From assembly GCA_039000515.1 (NCBI GenBank), contig JBCFYV010000833.1, positions 1 through 64,000 on the forward strand: a DNA stretch of 64,000 nt, read 5' to 3'. The position numbers and the translations under genes were made by a program. The notes under the pieces are model-generated. The model saw only the letters and a list, made by a program, of their open reading frames with translations. It did not search any database and was not told the origin of the DNA. Numbering within the stretch: the stretch's first letter is position 1; each line of letters opens with the position of its first letter. Below are positions 21,888 to 34,010 of the stretch, one piece after another. This DNA is from Timema cristinae. Taxonomy: Eukaryota > Arthropoda > Insecta > Phasmatodea > Timematidae.

Positions 21888-22976
21888 GCAAAAGAAATAG
21901 GACTTCATCAAACCATTATTGATTTAATTTTTTATTCCTTACAAGACACTGTATTCACCATTTTTACAATATGGCAGCCGTAAATGGGATGGATCAGGAG
22001 GGATTAGCCTTTTTTTCGTGCAGAACTTGACTAAAATAATCATTTATAATACCATTTTATTCTGGGACAAAATTAAAAACTACCAGCTTAGATAGAATAT
22101 GGAGAATGGATGATAGGGCGTGGATACTGGTTGATAGGATGTTGATACTGGTTCATGTGGAGACTAGTTGATAGGATGTGAATATGGGTTAATATAGAGA
22201 AAGGTTGATGGGAATTTAATACGGTTTGATGAATAGATTGGTTGATAGGGTACAAATACTGTTAGCTAAGTTGTTTTGTCTGGTAGATAAGATGTGGAGT
22301 AAAGCTGAGGGTCAGTTGATTAATACTTTGTTTTCCTAGTTACATGGAAACTTTTGTGTGTTTTGAGATATGAACTATTTGACCATTTATTATATTAGAC
22401 CATTATTTCTGCAGCAAATAATTTTTTCTTGGAAAAACACTTGGTTTGAGTATGGAATTTATACCTTTTGTAAACCTCAATTTATTGTTTTCAAATGTCA
22501 TACATTCAGAAGTAAATAATAAATCTTGTTGGGATTTAATTATTTGTTATGATAATGGGAGTATATAAACTCACTCAAGATACAATAACCGTAATATTTA
22601 TTGGTGGTTTATTTAAAACACGTTTAGCATTTGTGTGTAATCAGAATATTAAAAATTGAGTATCGTTTACAGTCCTTAATAAGAAATCATTATAGTTAGG
22701 CAATTTTGAATGAATTGGTTATTCAAATCTTTTCAATTTAGCTAAGTATAGAAGTACTGAGTAGTAATTTTTTTACAATAAGTTCTCCAAAAACTACCAA
22801 TCAAATAGTTCTGTTCATAATATTCTAAATATGAGCAAAATTATTAAACGTTTTGATAGCCAACTTTTAGCATTTTTATAAAACCATTAGTTGTAAAAGT
22901 AAGCTTTATACTTTATCATTGCTTAAATATTTTTTCCTATTCAATATAATATTGTTCTGGTGACGGTTTGTTGCAG
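21888..22976. other. AT-rich intronic sequence, nothing recognised
   Basis: Contains repetitive GTTGATAGGATGTG-like phrases at about 22100-22290. It ends with a polypyrimidine tract and CAG acceptor at 22976. Confidence 0.4.
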
Positions 22977-24298
22977 TTGATGGTGAGCGACAAGGGGGCA
23001 CCCCTAACACCGCTGGGTGCCCGGACGATGGGCTGCCATCGTCCACTCATCCTGTTCGGGATGAACATTTTTTTCCAGGGGAAATGACGGCCGAAACCAG
23101 TGTACAAAAGAACAAGAGGACAATTAAACGGAATGGTAAGTATAGGTCAGAAAGTCAGTCACCTTCCCTATCAAGACAAGAAGACCCATCTGAGAGAACA
23201 TCGTTAAGTCAGCCACCTTCCGGATTAAGCCAACAAGACCCTTCTTCTCTGGAACTGGTAGCGTCATCATCAGCAACAATTCCCCTTCATGGTAACATTG
23301 TAAGATCGTCCAGTCGGTCCAGTCCACCTTCTGTGTCAGGTCAACAAGGTTTTTCCTTCAGTACGGAGCATTCCAAGTCCATGATGTTGACTCAAGAAGC
23401 TGTTGCCCACATGAAGAAAACATCTGTATTCGATGAGAAGACTCGTTATCTTATAATGAAGGCGTGTGAGTATTACAAGAAAGAACAATTGGTAAATCAA
23501 TCCAATAGGAAGTCAGCCACCTTCAGGGAGTCAGCCACTTCCAGTAAGTCAGTCACCTTCAGGGATTCAGCCACTTCCAGTGAGTCAGCCGCCTCCAGTG
23601 AGTCAGCCACCTCCAGTGAGTCAGCCACCTCCAGTGAGTCAGCCACCTCCAGTGAGTCAGCCACCTCCAGTGAGTCAGCCACCTGCAGTAAGTCAGTCAC
23701 CTTCAGGGAGTCAGCAACCTCCAGTGAGTCAGCCACCTCCAGTCAGTCAGCCACCTCCAGTCAGTCAGCCACCTCCAGTCAGTCAGCAACCTCCAGTCAG
23801 TCAGCCACCTCCAGGGAGTCAGCCTCCTCTAAGGAATCAGCCTCCTCTAGTGAGTCAGCCTCCTCCAATAAACCAGCCTCCTCCAGACCGTTAGCCCCCT
23901 CCACGGAATCAGGAACCTCTAAGGAACCAGCCTCCTCCAGACCGTCAGCCCCCTCCATGGTATCAGCCAGCTCCAAGAAAGCAACCTCGTCTCCTAGAAA
24001 TACAACTCAAGAAAATGGTAGAGACGCATTGGTAAGTCGTTCATCTGAGTTTGTTGAGGATTCATTCATTTCATCTCACGATGAGCAGCTCTCATCACGC
24101 TCGTATACAATGGTGAGACGGTGCCTTCAATCTTCACCAATGGATAGGAGCATGATGAGATTAATTGAATTTAGATCCCCATCAATTTTGTGGAACTTAA
24201 TTCATATGTGTAGGCGCTGCCCATATTTATTTAAACATATTCCATATAGATTGTTTATTAAGGGAATTCATCCATCAATCATCAAGAGTCATTAAGCA
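22977..24298 (+). CDS. Candidate exon 2 of the host gene: Ser-rich repeat protein
   Basis: The acceptor TTTGTTGCAG precedes 22977. With the G left by exon 1 the frame reads Val, then 35 codons (including DGERQGGTPNTAGCPDD) and continues through ATG 23084 for 403 codons, ending at TAA 24293-24295 (exon end placed just beyond). The middle is built from 18-bp repeats giving SATSSE-type hexapeptides. The C-terminal ~80 residues are non-repetitive (ending IPYRLFIKGIHPSIIKSH). I do not recognise a family. Donor-like GTAAGT sites at about 23134 and 24033 mean the real exon may be shorter. The repeat is open in several frames, so openness alone is weak evidence. Joined to exon 1 the product would be about 474 residues. 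Confidence 0.45.
23510..23960 (+). repeat. 18-bp minisatellite within the Ser-rich exon
   Basis: Head-to-tail units of the type TCAGCCACCTCCAGTGAG, most intact at 23580-23820 and degenerating toward the 3' side (variants with CAGTCAG, CTCCTCTA). Frame 1 gives SATSSE, frame 2 gives SQPPPV, and the opposite strand also stays open. Confidence 0.9.
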
Positions 24299-25600
24299 AG
24301 AGCAAGTCCTAGATATCTTCTCCTCTCAGCTGTAACCATCGTTAAAGGCCAGAGTTTATTAGAGCTATCGTAAATACAGGTAACCAGGCAGGTATCTAGT
24401 TTAAATAAATAAGGAACGTGTCAAGATAAAAAGTCAGAATTGATAAAAAAAAATGTCAGGTTCATAAGGAAGTTTTGTAATATCTTAAAATAAATTAATA
24501 TTATGCGTAGGAATAAATAAGAAAGAAATAGGAATCAATAAGGTGGCACATTTACGAATAGATACAGATTGAGTCGAAAAAAATATTAAGAATAAAGTCG
24601 ATATAATAAATTATTGTATCGGGGTGAATAAGAAATTTTTCGGAATTGTTTAGAATTTAAGTAAAATAAATAGTTAGTTTGAATTGATTAGAATTAATAA
24701 TGAACTCATCGGTTAGTTACGAAACAAGTCAGAATAAAAAGGAACTAAAGGAAATAAAAAGGAATAAATTCTGCATAAATAAATAACGAGGTGGGATAAA
24801 TAAAGGGGATTAAGTTAAAATAAAAAATATCGAGTCAGAAATGATTCGTAATAAAAAATATTAAATGATTATTTAAAAAAAAAGTTTATATTAATAAGGA
24901 TAGAGTTATAAATAATAAAGGCTCATCACAATAATTTAAAGAACGACACAAATTAATAATAAACTAGTCACAATAAATAAGTAAAGATTAAAAATAAAAA
25001 CGGCAAAGAAAGAAAAATAAGGAACGGGTAGTAGGAAGCTAGTCATAATATTTTTAAAGAAAGGATTTGGAACTAATAAACAGTGAGTCAAAATACTAAA
25101 GGAAATAGTTAGAATAAATAAATAACTTTTCATAATTAATTAGGAATGAGTCGAGATAATTTTGTAAAAGTCAGATTATATAAGGAATGAGTTGGAAAAG
25201 TAATTATCAGGTCAGAATAAATAAGGAACTTATAGAAATGATTAGGTATCGAGTCGAATAAATAAACAACCAGTAGGAATGAAAAAGTATCAAGCAATAA
25301 TAATTAATATGTTATGAGTCAGTATAAATAGCCAACGAATAGGAATAAATAATAAGGAACAATTTTGAAAATAAAGAAAGAGGTGTAATAAATAATTATG
25401 ATTGAGTCAGAATAACGAAAAGAAAAGATCGGAATGAATAGTGAAAGATTCAGAATAAATATATTCAAATAGTCTGAATAAATAATAAGAAGGAATGAGC
25501 TGGAATAAATAAATACTTTTTAGGAACATATATGAAATCATAAAAATTATTACAAGTCTGAATAAATAAGGAACTATTTGGAATAAATACTGAACAAGCG
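24299..25600. repeat. Degenerate AT-rich tandem repeat
   Basis: From about 24400 the sequence is built from loosely spaced phrases such as GTCAGAATAAATAAGGAAC and GGAATAAATAA, with an apparent period in the low twenties. No unit is perfect. AATAAA matches near 24404 could serve the upstream gene but are inherent to the repeat. Confidence 0.6.
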
Positions 25601-26199
25601 AGGGTGTGGAAAGCTAATTTTTCTAGGGGGTTCAATATAAAATGTTATACCTTTGGCCTAAAGTAATGTTTATACATATTATTTTTATAAGTATTTTTAC
25701 TATGGGAGTACATCAAATTCCCGGGAGGGCGTAGAGCCCTCCCTGCTTCCCTTCCCGACCAAGGCCTTTCTATGCACTTACTCGTTATCATTTAAAACAC
25801 TGACTAGATATCCAATTTTAACAAAAACGTTAAAGATATTTTCAAAATATTTTGAATTAAAGCAATAACAATCATAAGGCTTATGTAAACTAGGCCTTTG
25901 CCATGAACAACTTTTTTTAAAAAGAACACATTTGTATTCATAATGTAATATACTCCTATGATATAGATTTGTTTTAATCATAGAAATTATAGAGTATAGT
26001 CCAATTTTGAAATGTAAGTCGATGGTAAACTACGCTTAAGATAATTTTATCCTTAAAAATAGAAATACCTTATTATTTGTCATTTCAACTACACTGCAGA
26101 CATTCGTTTTAAAGCAAATTCTAAGAGATTTTTTCGAAAATTTCCAATTTTAGGAATAGTGTTTAATAAACAACCCTTACTCTAAAAGATAGAAATAAA
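25601..26199. other. AT-rich sequence with one GC-rich palindrome
   Basis: Includes an imperfect inverted repeat around CCCGGGAGGGCGTAGAGCCCTCCC (about 25722-25745). No gene recognised. Confidence 0.45.
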
Positions 26200-26331
26200 A
26201 TACAATAAACGGCTGAATGTATCTCCACATTAAATATAAATCTCAAGATTGATCAAAATCCGTCAAACCATTTTGTTTGTGGTACCAGGTACAGACACAC
26301 ACACTGGGATACAGACAGAATTATATAGATA
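26200..26331 (+). mobile_element. RTE-like LINE or SINE 3' end (candidate)
   Basis: The phrase ATCAAAATCCGTCAAACC, an ACAGACACACACAC-type stretch and ACAGACAGAATTATATAGAT resemble the conserved 3' terminus of RTE-type LINEs and their SINEs. No reverse transcriptase sequence is seen upstream, so this would be a short 5'-truncated copy. Confidence 0.45.
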
Positions 26332-26765
26332 AACATTTTGTGGTTCGGAGGTAAATTAAGTGTCAATATTTGACATAATCTCAAGGTCACATTTATTAAC
26401 GATTACAAAATTTTCTATTTTAATGAGAAAGTAAAAATTAGAATTAGGAGAAAGCAATGATATATAATTAAGTACCCATATATGAATGCGGAGCTTGGGG
26501 TATGAGTGATTATATATATGGAAATGAGCCGTATCCCAATCATAATCGAATGTATTAAAAAATTATTCCTGGGCTTGGGCTCGTTTCCCTTGTCCAGGTC
26601 TCATTTTTAATTTTATTAAATTATAAGTTGTTAAGTTTAAAAAGATTAGATAAAGAGTGTTGTAAACAAAGCTATATTATAATATTAATGATATCTTAAA
26701 ACGTACACATAAAGGGAATTCAATAATTGTTGATACAAGTAACTTTGACATTATTGTTACCTGCT

Positions 26766-26900
26766 CCAGTGAGCATATGGTCAAAATCATGAGTCTTCGT
26801 TGCCGGTGATGAGAATGTTAAAGGTTTGAGCCCCGGCTGAGTGTATTGAGGGTAGTTTTCCCTAAATTGTTGCCTACTCTCCCCTATACAAATGCTCGTA
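26766..26900 (+). mobile_element. tRNA-derived SINE (candidate)
   Basis: A box A-like GTGAGCATATGG and a box B-like GGTTTGAGCCCC (26823-26834) have tRNA-like spacing, followed by a pyrimidine-rich body. Both boxes are diverged. It is unrelated in sequence to SINE family 1. Confidence 0.4.
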
Positions 26901-26963
26901 CATTTCCTCTACATTCTACCTTTATCATTCCTAGAACAATATCATAATTATTAGCCCACCTAG

Positions 26964-27605
26964 GGCCGGTCAGATTACTACCGGATAAATATTGCTATTG
27001 CTAAAGTTAGCGAATAGATCACAATTATCAGACACTTTAATGTTTTACACTACTTAAGAAGTGAATTTTCCTGCCAGATAGCTATCTGTAAGAAAATATA
27101 TTTTTATTCAGAACATGCAGGGTTGGTACTGTTTTTACTGGTGCACCCTGCTGATCGCAATACAACCTAGCGAGTGGTGTCAACGCTCAACATTTGTTAA
27201 ATAATGGCGGCTAAACGAGTGCGAGGAAACATATGGCATCACGTGGGCGCAGAAGCTAAGATGTCTGCTAAAATGTGGTCAATTGTTGAGTACAACGTTT
27301 ACAAAATTTCATTTATTGTTCTCACAATTTGATAATTTGTTCTTATATAAATATAACTCTACAAATAGCTTGTAAGTTTATATTAAAGTGGAAATTAAAT
27401 GTTCTAACTTTATATAGTTACTGCCCAGGCCTGTGCTTACTAAACACGTAAACCTCCCTATAAACATGTGATGGATAAATATATTTTATCATGAATATAA
27501 ATATTATCTGGCTCTCATAAGACGGACTTTTAACTTATCCATCAGTTAGAAATATTTATCTACCAGATTAATATTTATCCAGGATTAATAAGACCAGCCT
27601 TTATA
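26964..27605. mobile_element. MITE candidate with imperfect terminal inverted repeats
   Basis: The left end GGGCCGGTCAGATTACTACC..GGATAAATATT matches the reverse complement of the right end (AGGCTGGTCTTATTAATCCT..GGATAAATATT) over about 33 bp with several mismatches. Subterminal copies of GTCTTATGAGAGCC/GATAATATTTAT lie inside. About 640 bp, with no transposase. The flanking duplication is not clear. Confidence 0.45.
27204..27332 (+). CDS. Short ORF of 42 codons, uncertain
   Basis: ATG in a good context (ATAATGGCGG) opens MAAKRVRGNIWHHVGAEAK and ends at TGA 27330-27332. It is GC-richer than its surroundings at the start. It lies inside the MITE candidate, which argues against a host gene. 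It may be chance or part of a transposon leader. No family recognised. Confidence 0.15.
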   Translation: MAAKRVRGNIWHHVGAEAKMSAKMWSIVEYNVYKISFIVLTI

Positions 27606-29269
27606 TGTATAAGTGTGCAGAGAAAGGCACCTATTATCGTGAAATAAGCATACAGGACAATATTACATGATTCTGTTGTGGTACTGGGAGGTGTCATCCC
27701 GGTTGACATTTGGATTCGAAACGAAATTTTAAGAATATCTGAGGGACTGATAGGTGCTAGTGAGACTTTTTAGAACAATGCTAATTTGAGAGCTTGAATA
27801 GTCTCAAAGGAAGGGAAACTTTTGAGTACATCCCATATGTTTTAACGGGAGTATAAAAATATAAAATGATTGGCAACCATTATGCTACTCTTTTTCTGAG
27901 TGGCCATGGAAATTTTCCGGGAAAGTTATACGGGTTTAACCGGTGTGGGAACAATATTGTAGACAGCATTGCAGAAACCTTTTACCACATCATTTACTAA
28001 AGTGAGAATTATGAAGACCAAAGGATCGGATAGTTAGGAAAATACAAGATCTTGGTCTTGTGTGGGGAAGGGAAAGTGTTGTGGGCACAATTGAGATTTT
28101 AAAATAGTTTGGGAAGATGGGTACAAGGATTAAGAAAAGAAGAGATACAGAAATAAATGTTTCGGGGTGGTGTGATACAGAAGATGGAGAAGAAGAGTAT
28201 AGCAAAATAGACTACTGAATGTAGAGATAAAGTGAGGAAGAGATTGGATTGGAATAGTGAAAATCTGAGGCGTAAGAAGAAATTTAGAATCTTTAATGAG
28301 GGTGAAAAGAAGAAGGAGAATAAGAGGAAGAAAACTCAGAGGTTAGAAGTCCCTTATTAAAGATGAAGACAAGCAGGACTAGCAGCTAAAAGCATTAGGC
28401 TTGAAGCGCTAGGGGAATGGAGGAGGGCCTGCGGCCTACGGGCCTAAAATATTTATTGGCATTGTCTGCAAGAAGAACAGACTATCACTCTTATGTGCGC
28501 TCACATTAGATAGTTCACGTGGCAGGGTGGTGTGAGGGGATAGTCCTCTTGGATATGTTCCGGGAAGGTCAACATATATAGACCAAGTGTTTTAAAAAAC
28601 TGCTATATATTTGGATCACTTGTCTACGAGATTCCGAGGAGGTCGGACGCATCTGCTGTTCATGGAGAAAACTACGAGGACACCGGAGAGGAAGCTGACA
28701 TCAGACAACGAATCTAGTTTCATCCTCCTAAAAAACAGAATCTGAGACGGTCTGCACGGGGTCTTGAGCTTCGCTGATCATAACGGTGCCCACCAGTAGC
28801 TGAAAGACATAAAAAGTGGCCGGCTGCAAAGCAATAACTTGCAGTCGGTGACCGTCTTGGGGACATACACAACAAACACCACAGGGAGGAAGAGCCTCTA
28901 CTCTCCCTCACACCCGTGCGCAACTAGCCTGCTCTTGACAGGGCTGCGCGAAATGGCCACGGTACCACTCGATACAAATTACACCACACTTATTTCCACT
29001 ACGCCATGAACAAACAGAAATTCCAACTTTTCAAAATCAGAGGCTAACCTTGATACAAACGACATGGAGACAGATCAAGACGGAAACGGACCATTCACCC
29101 TATTTGATAAAATTAAACGAAAGAGGAAATGTAGAAACTAAACAAGACACAATCTAAGAAAACAATCACGACAGTCGATAATAAATACCAACCTCTGGAT
29201 ACTGAGACACCACTAAACATTTACACACCCTCAACACAGACAAACACCAACAAGAAAGAGAGACTTAAA
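27606..29269. other. No supported gene; possible leader of the decayed Jockey element
   Basis: Up to about 28600 the sequence is AT-rich with purine-rich patches (GAAGAAGAG-type, 28260-28340). From about 28620 GC content rises and could be decayed ORF1 or 5' UTR of the Jockey-clade element that follows, but I cannot read a zinc knuckle there. Confidence 0.35.
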
Positions 29270-31745
29270 CAATAGTGACTGTAGGGATATACAACTATAA
29301 AAAGGTAACCGTGATAGCCAAAGGCACTATGTATTGAAATGATAGGCCTTAAGGCAGGAGAAAGGGCAAAGCTATCTTGATCAAGACCCATCTACCTCAC
29401 TACCAACATAATTTTCAAAATCTCTTGAATATATAAGCTACTGGAATAAATGTAAATATACTAGCGGTGAGAGTGTCCTGTTCGCTGCCATATACAAACC
29501 CCCGAACAAGACGCTACTACCATAAGACTTAGACAAAATCACACACGCAAACAAACTGTTTTGGCGGTCGATTTTAACTCTAAAAACACCAGTTGGAAAA
29601 ACCAAGTAGCCATCGCTAACTGACGAGTTTTAGCAGACCTTGCTGACACTCACGAATGCGTAATTGTTGCCCCAAATGGACCTACATGTTATCCCTCCAA
29701 CTATCTGCACAGACCCGATATCATAGACGTGGCATTGACTAACATTGGTGTAACCACTGAGGATAAGATGGTATTAAGGGAACTGGATTCTGACCACAAT
29801 CCCATATTTAGTGAAGTAACTTGTGACTGGTACGAGTTTAGGCAGATACCGGAGGAAACTCTACAAGAAATACAAGATATAGGGTAAATAGAACAGGCTG
29901 AAGCTACCTTACAACTCTTCACGACTACGGTGCATGAAGCCTACCGGGTATGCACCACTAGAACACCCATACATCACGACGTCCAACAATAATACCTGGA
30001 TTTGGATATACTTATAGCCCAGAAACGGGAAGCGAGAAGGGACTGTAGGAGTCACAGAACACCACACCACAGGACGACCTACAACCGACCCAGAGCCCAA
30101 GTTAGGAGAGTCAAGGACATCAGACGGAACAGGTGGGACACTTACGTCACAAGTTGTGGAAAGTAACATGACAACTCAGGGGGACTAGCAGGAAAAAGAA
30201 CATACCAGCTCTCCATGAGGAACACGGCATAGTTTACGAAAGCATAGAGATCGCTGAAGCTATAGCCGTGGTTTTAGAGAAACAATTAAAACTTAACAAC
30301 GAACCACAAGATCATGACTTTACCAGATATGCGACTAGGACAGCCAGGGACAATTTGGAAAGTCCAAACGACACTAGAGTAGAGGTAATAAATCTGTAAG
30401 AGCACATTACCACTATTAAAGTCCATAACTAGTAATAAATCGCCAGGACACGACTACCTGACTAACGAGATACTAAAACAAATGCCAGAGAGAGCGGTAC
30501 TAGCGCTATTGGATTAACTAAACTCATTGCCCACTCTCTTATATTTCCCGTATGACTGTAGGCTGGCTATATTAATAACAATCATCAAACCTGGAGAGGA
30601 CCCGATGTTCCCTCAGAACAGAAGTCCATCAGTTTATATACGACTATTAGTAAAGTTTACGAAAGATTAATCATCAAAAGACTCAAAATAATAAATAATA
30701 GGATAGGAGGTCTTCCAAACCTTCAGTTTGGTTTTATTAACCACCATTCCACCACCCATCCCACAATAAACATAGTAAAAGAAATATCTAAAGCATTAAA
30801 AAAAACGTAATAGCTATTTTCCTAGATGTCAAGAAAGCTTTCGACAAAGTTTGGTACCTTGGAATCAATCAGAAATTAATACAATTTACCTACCCAAAAT
30901 GGTCAATTTTGTTGATAGCCAGCTTCCTCTGACGGCGTACTTTCCAGATGGTTATGAACGGCAAGAGATAGCAGACACATACTGTAAAAGCAGGGGTACC
31001 GCAGGGTTCAATACTAGCACCAACCTTATACAACATTTATGTAGCAGACATTCCTAATCACGATCATGTTCAAGTTAGAATTTTTGCCTATGACACCATG
31101 CTCTATGTAACAAATAAAAATATAAATTATGCATCATTTGCTATGAAAAGCTATCTCCTTCTCCAGGACTGGCTCTCCAAATGGAGGGTTAAATTAAATC
31201 CCACTAAATCAGCAGAGTTAATCTTAGCCAAAGGTAGTAAACCGCTCCCTGTCCCACTTACCCTATTTTACACATAGATCCCACTCAAGACGAAATCAAG
31301 TACCTTTGGATCACGTTAGATAGGAAACTCACCTAGAGGAGTCATATTGATAAGACCAATGGTCAAGTAATGGGTAGGTTGATTCAATTGTACTCACTGT
31401 TCAGAGGAGGGCAGCTCTCAATTCCCACTAAAATACTAATATACAAGCAAATACTTCAACCCATCATTCTTTATAGTTGTGAGATATGGAGCTATGCCTC
31501 CAAAATAAATACTCGCAAACTTCAGGTATCACAAAACTAAATATTATGAACACTCACTGGAGTAGTCAGACGCACTAGAATAGCCAACCTGCACATGATT
31601 ACAAACCGTAACCAACTACAAGAAATCTACCAGGACAGAAACAAGAATTTCTACGACCAGACTGAAACACACGAAATTGTTAGAAGACTCCAACAGTACG
31701 ACCCGACTGAACCACGACACCATAAACGTCTCAGGCTTGCGTAGT
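29270..31745 (+). pseudogene. Decayed Jockey-clade ORF2
   Basis: Endonuclease-reverse transcriptase relic with many stops and shifts. Readable pieces in order: FAAIYKPPNK, VDFNSKNTSWKN, IVAPNGPTCYPSNY, RPDIIDVALTNIG, ELDSDHNPIF (endonuclease); NKSPGHDYLTNEILKQMP, IIKPGEDPMFPQN, NLQFGF, IFLDVKKAFDKVWY, AGVPQGSILAPTLYNIYV (reverse transcriptase); and the catalytic box as FAYDT, where active enzymes have F/YADDT. KLNPTKSAELI and further C-terminal pieces follow. It is a different Jockey lineage from the element at 6020-18449, judging by divergence and AT-rich codon use. It is clearly dead, and the 5' and 3' ends are not defined. Confidence 0.8.
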
Positions 31746-32633
31746 TGAGCACCTATTTATTATATCCATCTAAATCTTACCTTAACCTAACATATTGAAA
31801 AAATTAAAACCAAAATAAAATTCAAAAAAGTATAAAATCCCTAGTTGATAATTCTAGAAGAAGAAAAATCTATAAAACAAAATAAAACCTTGATGTAACA
31901 ATACTAGTAGAATAAAAATTTACCAATACTTGACAATCAACTATGTGAGAACGACAGAATCACCGACAACCTCACCACCCCACCTATTCCATTCTTGATT
32001 CAACCCTTAACCCGACCTTCAAGCACAAATCTCAAATTTCATGCCATTACTATATTTATCCCGGACTTGACCTAACAACGACCTTCATAATTCACCCACA
32101 ATCACCATCATACTTTAAACACATCTTCCCTCAACCCAGGAAAAAATTTAATCCTTCCTATACCCGAGACTCCGCTCAAACATTCGCGATCACCAATTTT
32201 CATCTCATAGTGTAATGTATACTTATACTCCTGTAATTCACTTAAGGCTTAATTTCACTTGTTTCATTTCATTAGGTATACACTTTAATTCACGAGGTTA
32301 AGAGTCACGACAGTGTTTCGGTACTCAAACAGAAAATCAGCCCTTTCTCTTGATGAGCTAGCTTGGCGCTTTTGTCAAAGTAGAGACTCATAGACGGGCA
32401 ACAGCTGGACGGCGAAACTTTAATTAGTTCCCTCCAAAGTCACCCTATGGAAGAGATTTAGTATAAAGTATGGTGTTAAGAATATTTTTTTGCTCCGTGG
32501 ACTTATGTTTGTTTATGCATTTTGAATTCATTTCCAGCATATCGTTCATCCAATTTGTTGATTCTACTATATCTTTTGTTTACGATATCTGATTCTTGAA
32601 CAATAAATCTTTTGACATTTTTGTTTCTTTGAC
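31746..32633. other. AT-rich sequence after the Jockey relic
   Basis: Probably includes the 3' UTR of the relic (31746 to about 32200). No gene recognised up to the start of duplication copy A. Confidence 0.4.
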
Positions 32634-33740
32634 TTTAAATATTTTTGTAATATACATTCAAAACTCAGTTTGTTTCTTTGACTTGAAAATAAAAGTTATA
32701 TTTGAACTTTATAATTTAAATTATTGTTGTCTCTAATTTTAGTATAATTATATTTCTTTTGTGTTTGTATTTTGTAAACAAAAGGGCCATTTCATTACAA
32801 TTGATCAAACGAAAATATTGGAAGACTTTGGATTCCAACGAGATTTTCTATAGTCACTATTCCTGCAAAAATAGATACAAATAAATCTAAAACTTCATAT
32901 TTTTCTTTATTCAGTTTTGGGGGTGAAGCTTTTCACATAGCCAAATTATATTGTTTTAAAAGTTTAAGGTTACCAACTTAAATTTTAGTTATAATTTCTT
33001 GAAAAAATCAATTCTTAAAATTTTGAAACAAATACATGAATTAACTAATTTCTTAATGGTGCGTGGTGAATTAAAATTTTTGACCTCGATCGAATCACAT
33101 TTAAATACGGACGAATTACGTATGTATATGTTTGCCAACATTTCCGGAAACAAACAAGTTGGGCCAGTTTTCTCTGCTGTTCACAGAGATTACATCATAT
33201 ACTGGTTTGTCATTTGTCATGTCGGGGTCAACCGAAAATACACTTGAGGTTATACAGATATTTCATACAAACACATTGTTCTGGGATCTGACATCCGTGA
33301 ACTATAAAAATCGCGTAGAAAAACTTGATGTTTATATTGAAATAAGCTCAAAGTAATAATTACTAAGTTGGTCCGAAATAATTGGAAAGAAATTTAAAGG
33401 CCCTTAGTGTGCAATTTTGAAGATAGAACACTAATTTTTTAAGAACAAGCCGTAGCAGCATCCTCCGCGTTATATAATTCCATTCAATTGAGCTCAGGAT
33501 GGGAAACAATGTTTTTTTTTATCTGTTTCCATTTTTTAAAGGAAATGTTATTATATGTGTAAATCTTTTTGTTTTTTAATTATTTTATTTTTATAAATTT
33601 TACTATTTTTAAAAAATATTTATTTAACTACAAGAGCTGAAAATAGGTACTTCGAGATTGTATAGAAAGTTAATTATGTAATTTTTCTTTTAAATACTAA
33701 ATAAGCAATGATTTATTTGTTGATTATTATTATTACTATT

Positions 33741-34010
33741 AGCACCACGTCTTACTGACCGTTCGGGTTATAGGCGATGTGTAATGCTAGGTTGATTGTG
33801 AGATGAAATAGAGGACCTACAGTTTAACGTGGGATCCGAACCACGGTGGAGGACTGGCATTCGATACATTCACAAGTTGTGTTTAATACACGGCTTGTCA
33901 GAGGGGAAGGAAGGGTTTGGCAATCAGATAAATTTGGGTCGGGACCGAGGATTGAACCCCGGATCCCCAGCATAGAAGTGCGACTCCTTACCCCTAGACC
34001 GCCAGACCAC
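33741..34010 (-). mobile_element. SINE family 1 in copy A
   Basis: Same family as 432-700: tRNA-Glu-like head on the minus strand (box B GGGGTTCAATCC) and 3' end with CCCGAACGG and an AAT tail (33725-33740). The orthologous copy is at 54114-54382, so the insertion predates the duplication. Confidence 0.8.

Larger units (their letters stand above)
3748..22976 (+). other. Inferred 19.2-kb intron filled with repeats
   Basis: This runs from the GTAAGT donor at 3748 to the acceptor TTTGTTGCAG ending at 22976. It contains a split satellite, a nested stack of retrotransposons and decayed transposase fragments. The intron call rests on splice-site quality, phase match and an open reading frame; no transcript evidence is available. 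Confidence 0.45.
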
